Of a stretch of 64,000 nucleotides of DNA, positions 26,730 to 36,735 are shown piece after piece. The position numbers and the translations under genes were made by a program. The DNA is from a virus: positions 29,347 through 93,346 of the IMG/VR virus record IMGVR_UViG_3300044641_004147. One strand, given 5' to 3'. How positions within the stretch are numbered: position 1 is the first letter of the stretch; the number at the start of each line of letters is the position of its first letter. The notes beneath the pieces were generated by a model, which saw only the letters and a list, made by a program, of their open reading frames with translations, was not told the DNA's origin and searched no databases.

Positions 26730-29374
26730 TGGCAATTCTAAGAGTTGAACCCAATATAATTAACAGTAACGGAGCCTATACCATGGACTCTGTTACTGCC
26801 AACACTGTTGTGGTCAGTGGCACTATACTGCCCACAGTTAGCAATGTAATTAATATTGGTAGCCCTACACAGCGTTTTGGTACAATTTATCTAGCTGGAA
26901 ACACCATTGACTTAGGTGGTGCACAGATTAACAGCACTGAAGGCAACATTAGTTTTGCTACTACAGCAGGTAATATTGAACTTACTTCACTGCTTATTGA
27001 CTTTTTGTCCAATGTTGCAGTACAAGGTTCGCCGGGAGCACAGGGAAATATTGGCTATACAGGCTCTTCGGGCACCGCAGGAACCGCAGGTTTTACAGGT
27101 AGTCAGGGTATACCGGGTAACCCAGGCGGATATACAGGTAGTACAGGTTTCGTAGGCAGTCAAGGCGACCCTGGCGGATATACAGGTAGTCGTGGATTTA
27201 CTGGTAGTTCTGGATCCGATGGTGCCGCAGGATCACCGGGCACAGCAGGTTTTACAGGCAGTGCCGGCCCTGCCGGCGGGTATACCGGTAGTCGAGGCAA
27301 CACTGGATTCTCTGGTAGTATTGGCAATACTGGTAGTACAGGTTTTACAGGTAGTCAGGGCATCCCTGGTGCAGCCGCAGATAAAGGATACACAGGTAGC
27401 CAAGGCGATACAGGTACTCCAGGGGCCACGGGCGGTCTAGGATACACTGGTAGTCAGGGCATTCCCGGTGAAGCTGCCGCAGTAGGATATACAGGTAGTC
27501 TAGGTTTTGTAGGCAGTGCTGGCACCACAGGAGGACTGGGATTTACTGGTAGTCAGGGTATTGCTGGTGCAGCCGCAGATAAAGGATACACAGGTAGTCA
27601 AGGCGATCTAGGTTACACTGGTAGTGTAGGATCAATTGGCGTCACCGGATTCACAGGTAGTCGGGGAGCTTTTGATGCAGTAGGATTTACTGGTAGCCAG
27701 GGCACAACTGGGTTTGTCGGTAGTCAAGGCAATTTAGGATACAGTGGTAGTAAAGGCGACACCGGCTTAGGATTTACAATTGCTAAATCATATGTTAGCG
27801 TAGCCGCACTGACAGCAGATACAAGCCCAACAAGTATCGCAGCAGGACAATTTGCCATAATTGAAACTGGCAACGTTAACGATGCCGAAAACAGTAGATT
27901 ATATTTGTGGACTGGTAGCGCATACAATTATGTAAATGACTTATCTGGTGCAATCGGTCTAACAGGTCCGCAAGGATCTACTGGCTTTGTGGGTAGTCAA
28001 GGAACTACTGGATTTGTAGGAAGCCAAGGTGGCAGTGGTTACACAGGTAGCCTAGGAGTAGCTGGTGGCATAAATTATGCAGTTACTAATTCTGGAGCCA
28101 GCAGTTATACCATTGCTGGGTCTAGCAATCCTACACTGACACTGATCAAAGGGTTTACTTACTATTTTACAGTTTCAGCTAGTGGACATCCTTTCTGGAT
28201 TAAAACAGCACAGGCCACAGGCACAGGTAGTGCTTATACTAGCGGTGTAACCAACAACGGTGTTGAGTCTGGTACAGTGACATTTACGGTACCATTTGAT
28301 GCCCCGGCTACTCTTTACTATATTTGCCAACACCATGGCTCAATGGTTGGTACGCTGAATATAGTAGAATCTATGCAGGGGTATGTAGGTAGCCAAGGCG
28401 TTGGCTACACCGGATCAAAGGGCACTGGTGCAATAACAACAGCATCTTCTGCTCCTGCTACACCCAACACTGGTGATTTGTGGTACAACACAGTACGAGA
28501 TGTTCTACTGCGATATATGAATGTGGGCACTGGGTCGTTCTGGATTGATATGTCAGGACCGGTATACAATTTTGGCATCAGTGCTGTAACTTCAACAGCT
28601 ATCTATCTTTCTGCACAAGGACCAACGGTTGAATATTTAATGGTAGCCGGTGGCGGAGGCGGTGGTGGAGGCGTATCTGCTGCATACAATTCTGGATCGG
28701 GAGGAGCCGGCGGCCTGTTAACTAGTTCTGCGGTATTTACACCTGGTACAACATATACCATTACAGTGGGTGCTGGCGGAGCAGGTGGCGCTACTGTGGC
28801 CGGTACCACTGGATCAAATACAACATTAAGTGGTTTAAACATCACAGCGTACGGCGGTGGTGGAGGCGGTGGTTCGGGCAATGGACTCAATGGTGGTTCA
28901 GGTGGGGGTGGCGGCGGCCCAGCTGGAGCCACTACAGGTGGTAAAGGTGTTTACCCTGGATCAACCTATATTGATGGACCTCGACAAGGATACGATGGTG
29001 GCAACGGACCCGGTGGTTATGGTGGCGGTGGTGGCGGTGGTGCCGGCGGAGCAGGCAGCGGCGGAACTGCAGGAATTGGAGTGTCCAGTTCTATTAGCGG
29101 AACATCAGTTGGATATGCCGGAGGTGGTGGCAGTTCGGGCTATGGTGCTGGTACCGGCAATGGCGGAGCAGCAACAAGTAATTCTGGTAGCGGTGGAGCA
29201 GCAGGATGGGCATCTCCTCAGAATGCTGGAGGTGCTGGCGGATCTGGAATTGTAATATTACGATACCTTGACACATATTCCGCACCATCACTGACCACCG
29301 GAAGCCCAACGGTTACTGTTGCCGGCGGGTATAGAATATACAAATTTACCACTAGTGGTAGTATAACATTTTAA
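26729..29374 (+). CDS. Collagen-like fibre with cupredoxin-like and glycine-rich domains
   Basis: 881 residues. A shaft repeat (NVINIGSPTQRFGTIYLAGNTIDLGG) leads into about 240 residues of collagen-like triplets. After a small domain (VAALTADTSPTSIAAGQ...) comes a cupredoxin-like domain (about 447-548) with His487 in GHPFWI and Cys533, His536 and Met539 in YICQHHGSM, the spacing expected for a blue-copper-type site. Then the GDLWYNTVRDVLLRYMN linker and a C-terminal glycine-rich domain closing GGSGIVILRY. Whether copper is bound is unknown; the fold may serve only as a rigid knob. Confidence 0.85.
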   Translation: MAILRVEPNIINSNGAYTMDSVTANTVVVSGTILPTVSNVINIGSPTQRFGTIYLAGNTIDLGGAQINSTEGNISFATTAGNIELTSLLIDFLSNVAVQGSPGAQGNIGYTGSSGTAGTAGFTGSQGIPGNPGGYTGSTGFVGSQGDPGGYTGSRGFTGSSGSDGAAGSPGTAGFTGSAGPAGGYTGSRGNTGFSGSIGNTGSTGFTGSQGIPGAAADKGYTGSQGDTGTPGATGGLGYTGSQGIPGEAAAVGYTGSLGFVGSAGTTGGLGFTGSQGIAGAAADKGYTGSQGDLGYTGSVGSIGVTGFTGSRGAFDAVGFTGSQGTTGFVGSQGNLGYSGSKGDTGLGFTIAKSYVSVAALTADTSPTSIAAGQFAIIETGNVNDAENSRLYLWTGSAYNYVNDLSGAIGLTGPQGSTGFVGSQGTTGFVGSQGGSGYTGSLGVAGGINYAVTNSGASSYTIAGSSNPTLTLIKGFTYYFTVSASGHPFWIKTAQATGTGSAYTSGVTNNGVESGTVTFTVPFDAPATLYYICQHHGSMVGTLNIVESMQGYVGSQGVGYTGSKGTGAITTASSAPATPNTGDLWYNTVRDVLLRYMNVGTGSFWIDMSGPVYNFGISAVTSTAIYLSAQGPTVEYLMVAGGGGGGGGVSAAYNSGSGGAGGLLTSSAVFTPGTTYTITVGAGGAGGATVAGTTGSNTTLSGLNITAYGGGGGGGSGNGLNGGSGGGGGGPAGATTGGKGVYPGSTYIDGPRQGYDGGNGPGGYGGGGGGGAGGAGSGGTAGIGVSSSISGTSVGYAGGGGSSGYGAGTGNGGAATSNSGSGGAAGWASPQNAGGAGGSGIVILRYLDTYSAPSLTTGSPTVTVAGGYRIYKFTTSGSITF

Positions 29375-29386
29375 ACGGAATTTATA

Positions 29387-30763
29387 ATGGCATTTCCAGG
29401 ATCACCGATTAATGGACAAATAACTGTAGTTAACAATATTAGCTACACTTACGAAGCGGCATCAAATGCTTGGTATAGAACTGGAGAAACTTCGGCTAAT
29501 CTAATAACCGTAGACACAGTTTCAATATCATCAAATGCCACTAGCACCAGCACTACCACAGGAGTATTAACGGTTGCCGGTGGCGCAGGTATTGCGGGTA
29601 ATGTATTTGCTGGTGCAGTGTATACTAACAGTTATTTTTATGCCAATGGCTCAGCATTTGCCGGAGGTACTGGTGGAGTTGGATTTACCGGATCTGCTGG
29701 TGCAGGTTTCACTGGCAGCGCAGGATTTGTTGGATCTGCTGGAACGGTAGGATTTACTGGTAGCACCGGAGTAGGATATACAGGAAGCGCAGGTGGTGGA
29801 TCATTTACCACTGGCAATACTGCACCAGGTTCTCCTGCAACTGGAGCATTCTGGTTTAATACCAATGATGATACTTTGTACCAGTATATGAATACTGGGT
29901 TAGCGTCTTATTGGATTGATATAACAGGATCAGAATATAATTTTGGTGTAAGTGCAGTTACTCAAGGAGCCATAGCTTCAACCGCTGCTTCAACACCGTC
30001 AATTGAATATTTGGTTGTGGCTGGCGGCGGTAGTGGAGCCAAAGGGCAGTCAAGTGTAGGAACTGGTGGTGGTGGTGCAGGTGGCCTGTTAACTGGTACC
30101 GTAGTTCCAGCTGTTGGAACTAGCTACACTATTACAATAGGTGCGGGTGGCGCAGAGCAACCTACAATGAATATGCCTGGTAATGCAGGCAGCAACTCTT
30201 CCATTGGTGCTTTAGTTTTAACTTATGGTGGCGGCCGTGGCGGATTCTGGAGCACTAACTTTGCTGGTGGCGGCGCTGGCAACGGCGGATCAGGTGGCGG
30301 CCGTGGAGGTAGTACCTCTTTTATAGGTTATGGAGTATACCCTGGATCTCCATACATAGATGCTCCTAGACAAGGTTACGATGGCGGCAATGGTACTGGA
30401 ACAGTAGGCGGTGGTGGAACCACTGGCGGAGGTGGTGGCGGTGCTGGAGGCGCAGGCACTGGTTCAACAGGCGGTATAGGGTTGAGTAGCAGTATATCAG
30501 GATCGGCTGTTACATATGCTGCTGGTGGAGCCGGCGGCGCTGGTACTGCTGGTGGATTGACAGGAGCAGCCAATACCGGAAACGGTGGCGCTGGCGGAAG
30601 TGGTGTTGATGCAGGCGCAGGTAAAGCCGGAGGATCTGGCGTGGTTATTATAAGATACCCTTCGCAGTATTCGACTGCAACAACAACCGGATCACCTTCC
30701 TATACTAATGTAAATAATTACAAAACATTCATATTTACAAGCTCCGGCACAATAACATTTTAA
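29387..30763 (+). CDS. Glycine-rich tail fibre protein
   Basis: 458 residues. The N-terminal module (INGQITVVNNISYTYEAASNAWYR ... GAVYTNSYFYANGS) is paralogous to the genes at 4009 and 30776; then a short GFTGS run, a GAFWFNTNDDTLYQYMNTG linker and a C-terminal glycine-rich domain ending GGSGVVIIRYPSQY and YKTFIFTSSGTITF. GGAA serves as a weak ribosome site. It is probably an alternative or shorter fibre sharing an attachment module with its paralogues. Confidence 0.8.
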   Translation: MAFPGSPINGQITVVNNISYTYEAASNAWYRTGETSANLITVDTVSISSNATSTSTTTGVLTVAGGAGIAGNVFAGAVYTNSYFYANGSAFAGGTGGVGFTGSAGAGFTGSAGFVGSAGTVGFTGSTGVGYTGSAGGGSFTTGNTAPGSPATGAFWFNTNDDTLYQYMNTGLASYWIDITGSEYNFGVSAVTQGAIASTAASTPSIEYLVVAGGGSGAKGQSSVGTGGGGAGGLLTGTVVPAVGTSYTITIGAGGAEQPTMNMPGNAGSNSSIGALVLTYGGGRGGFWSTNFAGGGAGNGGSGGGRGGSTSFIGYGVYPGSPYIDAPRQGYDGGNGTGTVGGGGTTGGGGGGAGGAGTGSTGGIGLSSSISGSAVTYAAGGAGGAGTAGGLTGAANTGNGGAGGSGVDAGAGKAGGSGVVIIRYPSQYSTATTTGSPSYTNVNNYKTFIFTSSGTITF

Positions 30764-30775
30764 AGAGATATAACA

Positions 30776-32164
30776 ATGGCATTTCCATCATCTGCAGCAA
30801 ATGGTCAAATAATTTCAAATAATGGCATTGCATATATCTACAACCTTTCCACAAATTCTTGGAAAAAATACGCCTCTACAAGTGCTAATATTATTACCAC
30901 TGACACAGCCAATGTAACATCAAATACTTCAAGTACTAGTACCACAACTGGCGCCTTACAAGTTACCGGCGGTATAGGTGTGCAAGGTAATGTCTTTGCC
31001 AGTGCAGTGTATACCAACAGTTATTTTTATGCAAATGGAACAGTATTCAGCGGTGGCGCAGGTTCTACTGGTTTCACTGGTAGTGCTGGCTCAGTTGGGT
31101 TTACTGGTAGTTTGGGTACAACTGGTTTTGTGGGTAGTCAAGGATCCTCAGGATTTACAGGTAGTTTTGGATCAACTGGTTTCACTGGTAGTACTGGCGT
31201 AGGCTTTGCTGGCAGTGCCGGGTTTACAGGTAGCACCGGTACAGGATTTACTGGTAGCACCGGCGCACAAGGTATAATTGGATTTACTGGCAGTTCCGGA
31301 ACTGGTGGCGGAGGTGGTGGTGGCTATACAGGCAGTGCCGGAACACCAGGCACCTTAGCGTCTGGTCAAGCAACTAATACATTCACGGGCAACGGATCTA
31401 CCACAGCGTTTACTCTGTCAGTGGCACCTGTTAGCAAAGATGCAGTTACTGTTAACATTGACGGTGTTACACAACAGCGCAGTGGTTACACAGTTAATGG
31501 CTTTGTTCTTACCTTAGATGAAGCTCCATTATCGGGTGAAGTCGTTGAAGTTACTGTGGCCACATATGGCACCACAAATTTTGTAACTAGAACTTATACT
31601 GGCAATGGTAGCACAGCCAATTATGCAGTTACACTAGGCGCCACAGTTGATTCAGTGATTGTCACAGAAAATGGCGTGGTACAGACTCCAACATCAGATT
31701 ATACTATCACAGGCAATGTACTGTCATTTGTAGGAGGAGCGCCAGCAGCTGGCACAGCCATTGGCGTTAGAGAAATTCCTGCAGGCTCTGTTGGTGGTAA
31801 CAGTGTTTACAGTAGAACAGCAATCACTGCCACAGCCGGACAGATTAGTTTTGCTGTGGCATACAATGTAGGATTCTTAGAAGTATACTTCAACGGTGCT
31901 TTGTTAAATGCCATTGACTACACAGCCACAAACGGATCCACTGTAGTATTAACCGATTCGGCTGCTGTCGGAGACATTGTAGAGTTTATTACATACAATG
32001 TAGTGCCAGTTACACAAGTACCCACAGCTACATTTAACAGTACTAACTTAACAGCTAATTTAGCTATTACCGCTGGCTACAGTGCGGTCAGTGTGGGTCC
32101 AATAAATATTGCTGACGGAGTATCTATTAGCATTGCAGATGGACAGAAATGGGTGATATTATAA
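30776..32164 (+). CDS. Collagen-like fibre with repeated beta modules
   Basis: 462 residues. Same N-terminal attachment module as 4009 and 29387, then a GFTGS collagen-like run. Three copies follow of a beta module of the type FTGNGSTTAFTLSVAPVSKDAVTVNIDGVTQ (starting near residues 203, 280 and 345), which also forms the visible N-terminus of the first gene in the window. A short C-terminal domain ends DGQKWVIL. The repeated module is a common phage fibre building block. Confidence 0.8.
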   Translation: MAFPSSAANGQIISNNGIAYIYNLSTNSWKKYASTSANIITTDTANVTSNTSSTSTTTGALQVTGGIGVQGNVFASAVYTNSYFYANGTVFSGGAGSTGFTGSAGSVGFTGSLGTTGFVGSQGSSGFTGSFGSTGFTGSTGVGFAGSAGFTGSTGTGFTGSTGAQGIIGFTGSSGTGGGGGGGYTGSAGTPGTLASGQATNTFTGNGSTTAFTLSVAPVSKDAVTVNIDGVTQQRSGYTVNGFVLTLDEAPLSGEVVEVTVATYGTTNFVTRTYTGNGSTANYAVTLGATVDSVIVTENGVVQTPTSDYTITGNVLSFVGGAPAAGTAIGVREIPAGSVGGNSVYSRTAITATAGQISFAVAYNVGFLEVYFNGALLNAIDYTATNGSTVVLTDSAAVGDIVEFITYNVVPVTQVPTATFNSTNLTANLAITAGYSAVSVGPINIADGVSISIADGQKWVIL

Positions 32165-32165
32165 T

Positions 32166-33194
32166 ATGCCAAGTAAAGCAAGACAATTAGGATCGGCAAT
32201 TAGCACAGGAGGTGCACTGAGCGGGGGCGCCGGGGCTACACTCACAGTAGGAAACACAGCACAGCGGCCAGCAAGCCCTGTCAATGGCCAGATGTATCTG
32301 AATAGTACAACAAGTTACGTACAAGTTTACTACAACAACACATGGAATAATTTGAACTTTGTTGGCGGAATAGTTGCAACCGGTGGAACTGTAAGCATCG
32401 TTGGTGGCTACAAATATCACACTTTTACTTCGTCTGGCACTTTTGTTGTAACACAAACCGGTCCTGCATCAACTATCGATATTATAGTCGTAGGTGGCGG
32501 TGGCGCAGGTGGCGGCGGCGGATATTCCCAGGTCCGAGGTGGCGGCGGCGGCGCAGGTGGCGTATTAGAAAACATTGGAATTTCTGTTTCAACAACAAGT
32601 TATGCTATAGTAATTGGTGCAGGTGGAGCTGGAGTTGCTGGACTTGGTGGCACAGGTGGTGCAGGAACTAATACTACAGCATTGGGATTTACAGCATCGG
32701 GCGGCGGCGGCGGTGGCTCTTACCTTACAGGGCCTACCGCAGGCGCATCAGGTGGCGGTGGCGGAACAGGAGAAGTATCTGGTAGGTTACCGGGTGCAAG
32801 TGCCACACAAGGATTTGCCGGTGGCAACGGTGTTGCATACGCTAATAGTACCGCAGCAAGCGGTGGCGGCGGCGGTGGAGCCGGTTCTTTGGGATTAAAT
32901 GCGTCCGGTGGCACTGGCGGTAACGGCGGCGCCGGAAAAACAGCCGCAATATTTACAACGTTTGGTGTCGCCGGTGTGTTTGCAGGCGGCGGCGCCGGCG
33001 GCGGTGGCGTTACTTCTGGAATTGCTGGCTCAGGCGGTGGCGGTGCTGGTGCAGCAGGTAGCGGTGCTGGCGGCGCAGCAACAATAAATTCTGGTTCGGG
33101 CGGCGGTGGTGGCGCATCGGGCGGCGGCAACCCCGATGATCGAGCAGGCGGTGCCGGTGGTTCGGGTATAGTTATCATAAGGTACGCAATATAA
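32166..33194 (+). CDS. Glycine-rich adhesin tip protein
   Basis: 342 residues. A short N-terminal segment with RPASPVNGQMYLNSTTSYVQVYYNNTWNNL, also seen at 34786 and 35731, precedes one glycine-rich domain (about 95-342) that closes GGSGIVIIRYAI. Three such proteins (32166, 34786, 35731) share this two-part plan and may be alternative tips. It starts 1 nt after the previous stop, so translation is likely coupled. Confidence 0.8.
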   Translation: MPSKARQLGSAISTGGALSGGAGATLTVGNTAQRPASPVNGQMYLNSTTSYVQVYYNNTWNNLNFVGGIVATGGTVSIVGGYKYHTFTSSGTFVVTQTGPASTIDIIVVGGGGAGGGGGYSQVRGGGGGAGGVLENIGISVSTTSYAIVIGAGGAGVAGLGGTGGAGTNTTALGFTASGGGGGGSYLTGPTAGASGGGGGTGEVSGRLPGASATQGFAGGNGVAYANSTAASGGGGGGAGSLGLNASGGTGGNGGAGKTAAIFTTFGVAGVFAGGGAGGGGVTSGIAGSGGGGAGAAGSGAGGAATINSGSGGGGGASGGGNPDDRAGGAGGSGIVIIRYAI

Positions 33195-33195
33195 T

Positions 33196-33834
33196 ATGGC
33201 AAGCACAATAAACGCATCAACAACTTCAACCGCAGGTTTGGTCTACAACGCAGACGCCAGCGGTATACTACAGTTACAAAGCAACGGCGTCACCGGATTG
33301 ACAGTAGAAGCCAATGCCAGTGTAACTGTTAATACAACTTTGCAAACACCTAATGGTCGTGTAGAACCATTGGTGTTGGGTACTGCACAAACAACAACCA
33401 GTGGAACAAATATAGATTTTACTGGAATTCCCGTATGGGCCAAGAGAATCACAGTGATGCTAAATGGTGTTTCGACCAACGGAACAAGCGGACTGATAGC
33501 ACAGTTAATAGTGGCCGGTACTCCTGTTACTAGTGGATATATTGGAGCCAGTGATCACGCGATTTCTGGCATAGGCCCGGCCGCACACACCACTGGTTTT
33601 GGATTATCGGATGTAAGCACACTGGCAGCATACGCAATGAATGGCTGTTTGACATTTATTAAATTTTCGGATACTGTCTGGAATGGGTCGTTTGTTGGAT
33701 CTAGTATTACTGCTGGCTTTGTATTAGGAGCAGGATATGTGCCGGTCACTGGTGATGTAACTGGTGTTCGTATAACTACGCTAGGTGGAGCAAACACCTT
33801 TGACGCCGGCACAGTAAACATCATGTACGAATAA
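33196..33834 (+). CDS. Small tail fibre/receptor-binding type protein
   Basis: 212 residues. The N-terminus (STAGLVYNADASGILQLQSNGVTGLTVEANASVTVNTTLQ, given here in part) is typical of short phage fibre genes, and the C-terminal 140 residues form a beta-rich domain (GIPVWAKRITVMLNGVSTNG...) of the kind found at the ends of fibres in several marine phages, as I recall them. It begins 1 nt after the preceding gene. Likely a fibre with a jelly-roll-like tip; the receptor is unknown. Confidence 0.75.
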   Translation: MASTINASTTSTAGLVYNADASGILQLQSNGVTGLTVEANASVTVNTTLQTPNGRVEPLVLGTAQTTTSGTNIDFTGIPVWAKRITVMLNGVSTNGTSGLIAQLIVAGTPVTSGYIGASDHAISGIGPAAHTTGFGLSDVSTLAAYAMNGCLTFIKFSDTVWNGSFVGSSITAGFVLGAGYVPVTGDVTGVRITTLGGANTFDAGTVNIMYE

Positions 33835-33846
33835 CAGGAATAAACA

Positions 33847-34773
33847 ATGCCATACGGAAAATTAGCATTAGATCAAATTGAAACTTCTGGCAGCTTGGCT
33901 GTCACTGGAAATGTCACAGTGTCTGGCAACTTGTCGGCTGCAAACATGTCAGGTCAAAATAGAATTATCAATGGAGCTATGGTAGTAGATCAACGCAATA
34001 CCGGAGCCAGTCAAACCATCACTGCTGCCGCTGCACTAGCCTATACAGTTGACCGTTGGTATGCTTATTCAACTGGGGCTAACGTAACCGGGCAACAAAT
34101 AGCTGGTAGCGGATTCAATTTGTTTGCTTATAGATTTACAGGCGCTGCCAGTGTGACTGCAATAGGATTTGGGCAACGTATTGAATCACTCAATTCAGGT
34201 GACATGGCAGGAACTACAGCCACACTCAGCGTAGAACTTGCCAACACATTGTTGACCTCTGTGTCATGGACTGCATTTTATGCCAACACCACTGACACGT
34301 TTGGCACATTGGCCAGCCCAACTAGAACACAAATAGCCACAGGCACATTCACTGTAAACTCAACATTAGCTCGTTACAGCACAAGAATAAATATTCCCAG
34401 TGCAGCCACTACCGGTATTGAAATTTTGTTCACGGTAGGGGCACAAACTTCAGGTACTTGGACCATAGACAACGTTCAACTTGAGCCCGGTACACTGGCT
34501 ACACCATTTAAGCGTAGGCAGGTTGGAGAAGAATTGTTATTGTGTCAACGCTATTACGAAGTAAAAACAGCATATTCTGTCACCAAAGGTGCTCAATATG
34601 ACAGTGCTTCTTGGATTTTTGTTCCGCAATATGTGACTAAAAGAGTTATTCCTAATATCACTTGCACCGCCTCTTTCTCCAATCCTTCGAGTCGTAGGAC
34701 AACAACAGCAGCGGTTATGACATCTGCTAATGCACTAGACGGCGCAACTGTATTCATTGACGCAGAATTATAA
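33847..34773 (+). CDS. Fibre protein with carbohydrate-binding-like domain
   Basis: 308 residues. A short coiled N-terminus (GSLAVTGNVTVSGNLSAAN) precedes a widespread phage fibre domain recognisable by NRIINGAMVVDQRNTGA, YTVDRWYAYS, WTIDNVQLEPGTLATPFKRR and E-x-L-x-L-C-Q-R-Y-Y-E. The central part resembles a carbohydrate-binding beta sandwich. AGGAA lies upstream of the start. Probably binds a surface glycan of the host. Confidence 0.85.
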   Translation: MPYGKLALDQIETSGSLAVTGNVTVSGNLSAANMSGQNRIINGAMVVDQRNTGASQTITAAAALAYTVDRWYAYSTGANVTGQQIAGSGFNLFAYRFTGAASVTAIGFGQRIESLNSGDMAGTTATLSVELANTLLTSVSWTAFYANTTDTFGTLASPTRTQIATGTFTVNSTLARYSTRINIPSAATTGIEILFTVGAQTSGTWTIDNVQLEPGTLATPFKRRQVGEELLLCQRYYEVKTAYSVTKGAQYDSASWIFVPQYVTKRVIPNITCTASFSNPSSRRTTTAAVMTSANALDGATVFIDAEL

Positions 34774-34785
34774 GGATCTCAAACA

Positions 34786-35724
34786 ATGGCACTAACACTA
34801 GACGGAACTAACGGATTAACATTACCAAGTTGGACCACTGCTGGCAGACCCGCTACGCCACAGAATGGTCAAATGGGATTGAATACTACTCTGGGATACA
34901 TTGAGTGGTATTCGGACACTTTTTTAACTTGGTATCCTATATTTTCAGGACCAGCCTATTCAGTAAATTACTTGATTGTTGCTGGCGGAGCTGGCGGCAG
35001 TGACTACGGCGGCGGCGGAGCCGGCGGCTTATTAACTGGAACCAGTTTTCCACTTAGCCCTAGTGTTGTTTATACAGTTACTGTGGGTGCCGGCGGAACT
35101 GGTGGGTCTACCGGTACTGGTGGATCAAATTCATCTTTTATTGATCTTACTGCCATCGGCGGCGGTAGAGGAGCAGCTACATCAGGCACAGGTGCATCTG
35201 GTGGATCGGGTGGCGGTGGAGGACATTCATCTGGTGCGGGCGGAGCTGGCACAGCAGGTCAAGGTAATAATGGCGGTACTGGTGGACCCGGTAGCCCGCA
35301 ATTTACTGCGGGCGGCGGTGGTGGCGCCGGAGCAGTAGGAGCAGTGGGAACTACAGTGACCGGTGGTGCGGGCGGCGGCGGACTAGCATCGAGTATTACA
35401 GGATCTAGTGTCACGTATGCTGGAGGTGGTGGCGGCGGAAGTTTTTCAGGGTCTGGCGGATCCGCTGCTGGAGGAGCAGGTGGCGGTGGCAATGGTGGAA
35501 GAAGCGGCACAGGTATTACAGCAGGAACAGTCAACACCGGAGGCGGTGGCGGTGGCTATGGTAATACCGGCTTTAGCGGTACCGCTGGTGGCTCGGGTAT
35601 AGTGATAATAACATATTCGAGTCTAGCACGACGGGGAACCGGTGGCGCAGTTACCAGCTATACATCAGGCGGCAGTACTTTTTGGGTACACTCATTTACC
35701 ACATCAGGAACATTTACAGCGTAA
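34786..35724 (+). CDS. Glycine-rich adhesin tip protein
   Basis: 312 residues with the N-terminal pattern RPATPQNGQMGLNTTLGYIEWYSDTF and one glycine-rich domain (about 60-280) closing GGSGIVIITY, then a 30-residue tail ending WVHSFTTSGTFTA. Same plan as 32166 and 35731. AAGGA lies 11 nt before the start. Predicted to be a surface-exposed, rigid binding tip. Confidence 0.8.
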   Translation: MALTLDGTNGLTLPSWTTAGRPATPQNGQMGLNTTLGYIEWYSDTFLTWYPIFSGPAYSVNYLIVAGGAGGSDYGGGGAGGLLTGTSFPLSPSVVYTVTVGAGGTGGSTGTGGSNSSFIDLTAIGGGRGAATSGTGASGGSGGGGGHSSGAGGAGTAGQGNNGGTGGPGSPQFTAGGGGGAGAVGAVGTTVTGGAGGGGLASSITGSSVTYAGGGGGGSFSGSGGSAAGGAGGGGNGGRSGTGITAGTVNTGGGGGGYGNTGFSGTAGGSGIVIITYSSLARRGTGGAVTSYTSGGSTFWVHSFTTSGTFTA

Positions 35725-35730
35725 ACAATC

Positions 35731-36723
35731 ATGCCAAGAACAAGAATTAAATCAAACAGCATAGACACTATCACAGGCGCAGGCTTGCCCGTAGGTACTA
35801 CAGCACAGCGTCCGGCTAGTCCCAGCAATGGACTGATGCGTATCAACAGTACCACAAGTTATATGGAAGTATACTATAATGGTACATGGAGCAATATTAG
35901 TCCAGTCGGAATTTATCCAATAGACTATTTAATTGTTGCCGGTGGCGGTGGTGGCGGTGGATCTGACTGTGGGGGTGGTGGCGGTGCAGGTGGACTGTTA
36001 GGCTCTAGTACAAATGTAATTCCTACTACATCTTATGCTATTACCATTGGCGCCGGTGGTGGTGCTGGAACTTCTACTTTTGGTGGCAACGGTGGTAGTT
36101 CTTCAATTGGCACATTAGCTATAACCGCCATTGGTGGCGGTGGTGGCGGTAAAGGTAATGTTAACGACACCATCACTGGTGCTGGCCAAGTCGGAGGCTC
36201 GGGTGGCGGTGGTGGCTGGGGCGCCAGATTGGGAGCCGCTGGAACTGCTGGACAGGGAAATGCCGGTGGTAATGGTAATGGTAGTCAAGGCGGAAGTACC
36301 ACAGGTGGAGGTGGAGGTGGAGCCGCCGCAGCAGGCACCAGCAACAGTGATCCTGGGAACGGTGGCGCTGGCTCATCAGCATATTCAACTTGGGCTACAG
36401 CAACATCCACAGGAGCCGGTGGATTTTATGCTGGCGGTGGGGGCGCCGGAACAGACACATCAACATCATCAGGCGGTGCAGGTGGCGGAGGTGCAGGCGC
36501 TCGAGGAAGTCCAGCTACTACTCCTACTGCTGGAACAGTAAACACTGGTGGTGGTGGCGGTGGCGGCCGAGGTTATAGTGGCACTGGAGGCGCCGCCGGA
36601 GGATCTGGTATAGTAATTATTCGCTATCAAAGTACTTTTCAACGAGGATCTGGCGGCACAATTACCACTTCTGGCGGCTACTATTATCACACCTTTACTT
36701 CGTCCGGAACATACACAGCATAA
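35731..36723 (+). CDS. Glycine-rich adhesin tip protein
   Basis: 330 residues. RPASPSNGLMRINSTTSYMEVYYNGTW opens the protein, followed by one glycine-rich domain (about 65-300) closing GGSGIVIIRY and the tail YYYHTFTSSGTYTA. Closest in plan to the gene at 32166. It starts 6 nt after the previous stop without a clear ribosome site, so coupling is likely. Confidence 0.8.
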   Translation: MPRTRIKSNSIDTITGAGLPVGTTAQRPASPSNGLMRINSTTSYMEVYYNGTWSNISPVGIYPIDYLIVAGGGGGGGSDCGGGGGAGGLLGSSTNVIPTTSYAITIGAGGGAGTSTFGGNGGSSSIGTLAITAIGGGGGGKGNVNDTITGAGQVGGSGGGGGWGARLGAAGTAGQGNAGGNGNGSQGGSTTGGGGGGAAAAGTSNSDPGNGGAGSSAYSTWATATSTGAGGFYAGGGGAGTDTSTSSGGAGGGGAGARGSPATTPTAGTVNTGGGGGGGRGYSGTGGAAGGSGIVIIRYQSTFQRGSGGTITTSGGYYYHTFTSSGTYTA

Positions 36724-36735
36724 TTTGGGTAAACT

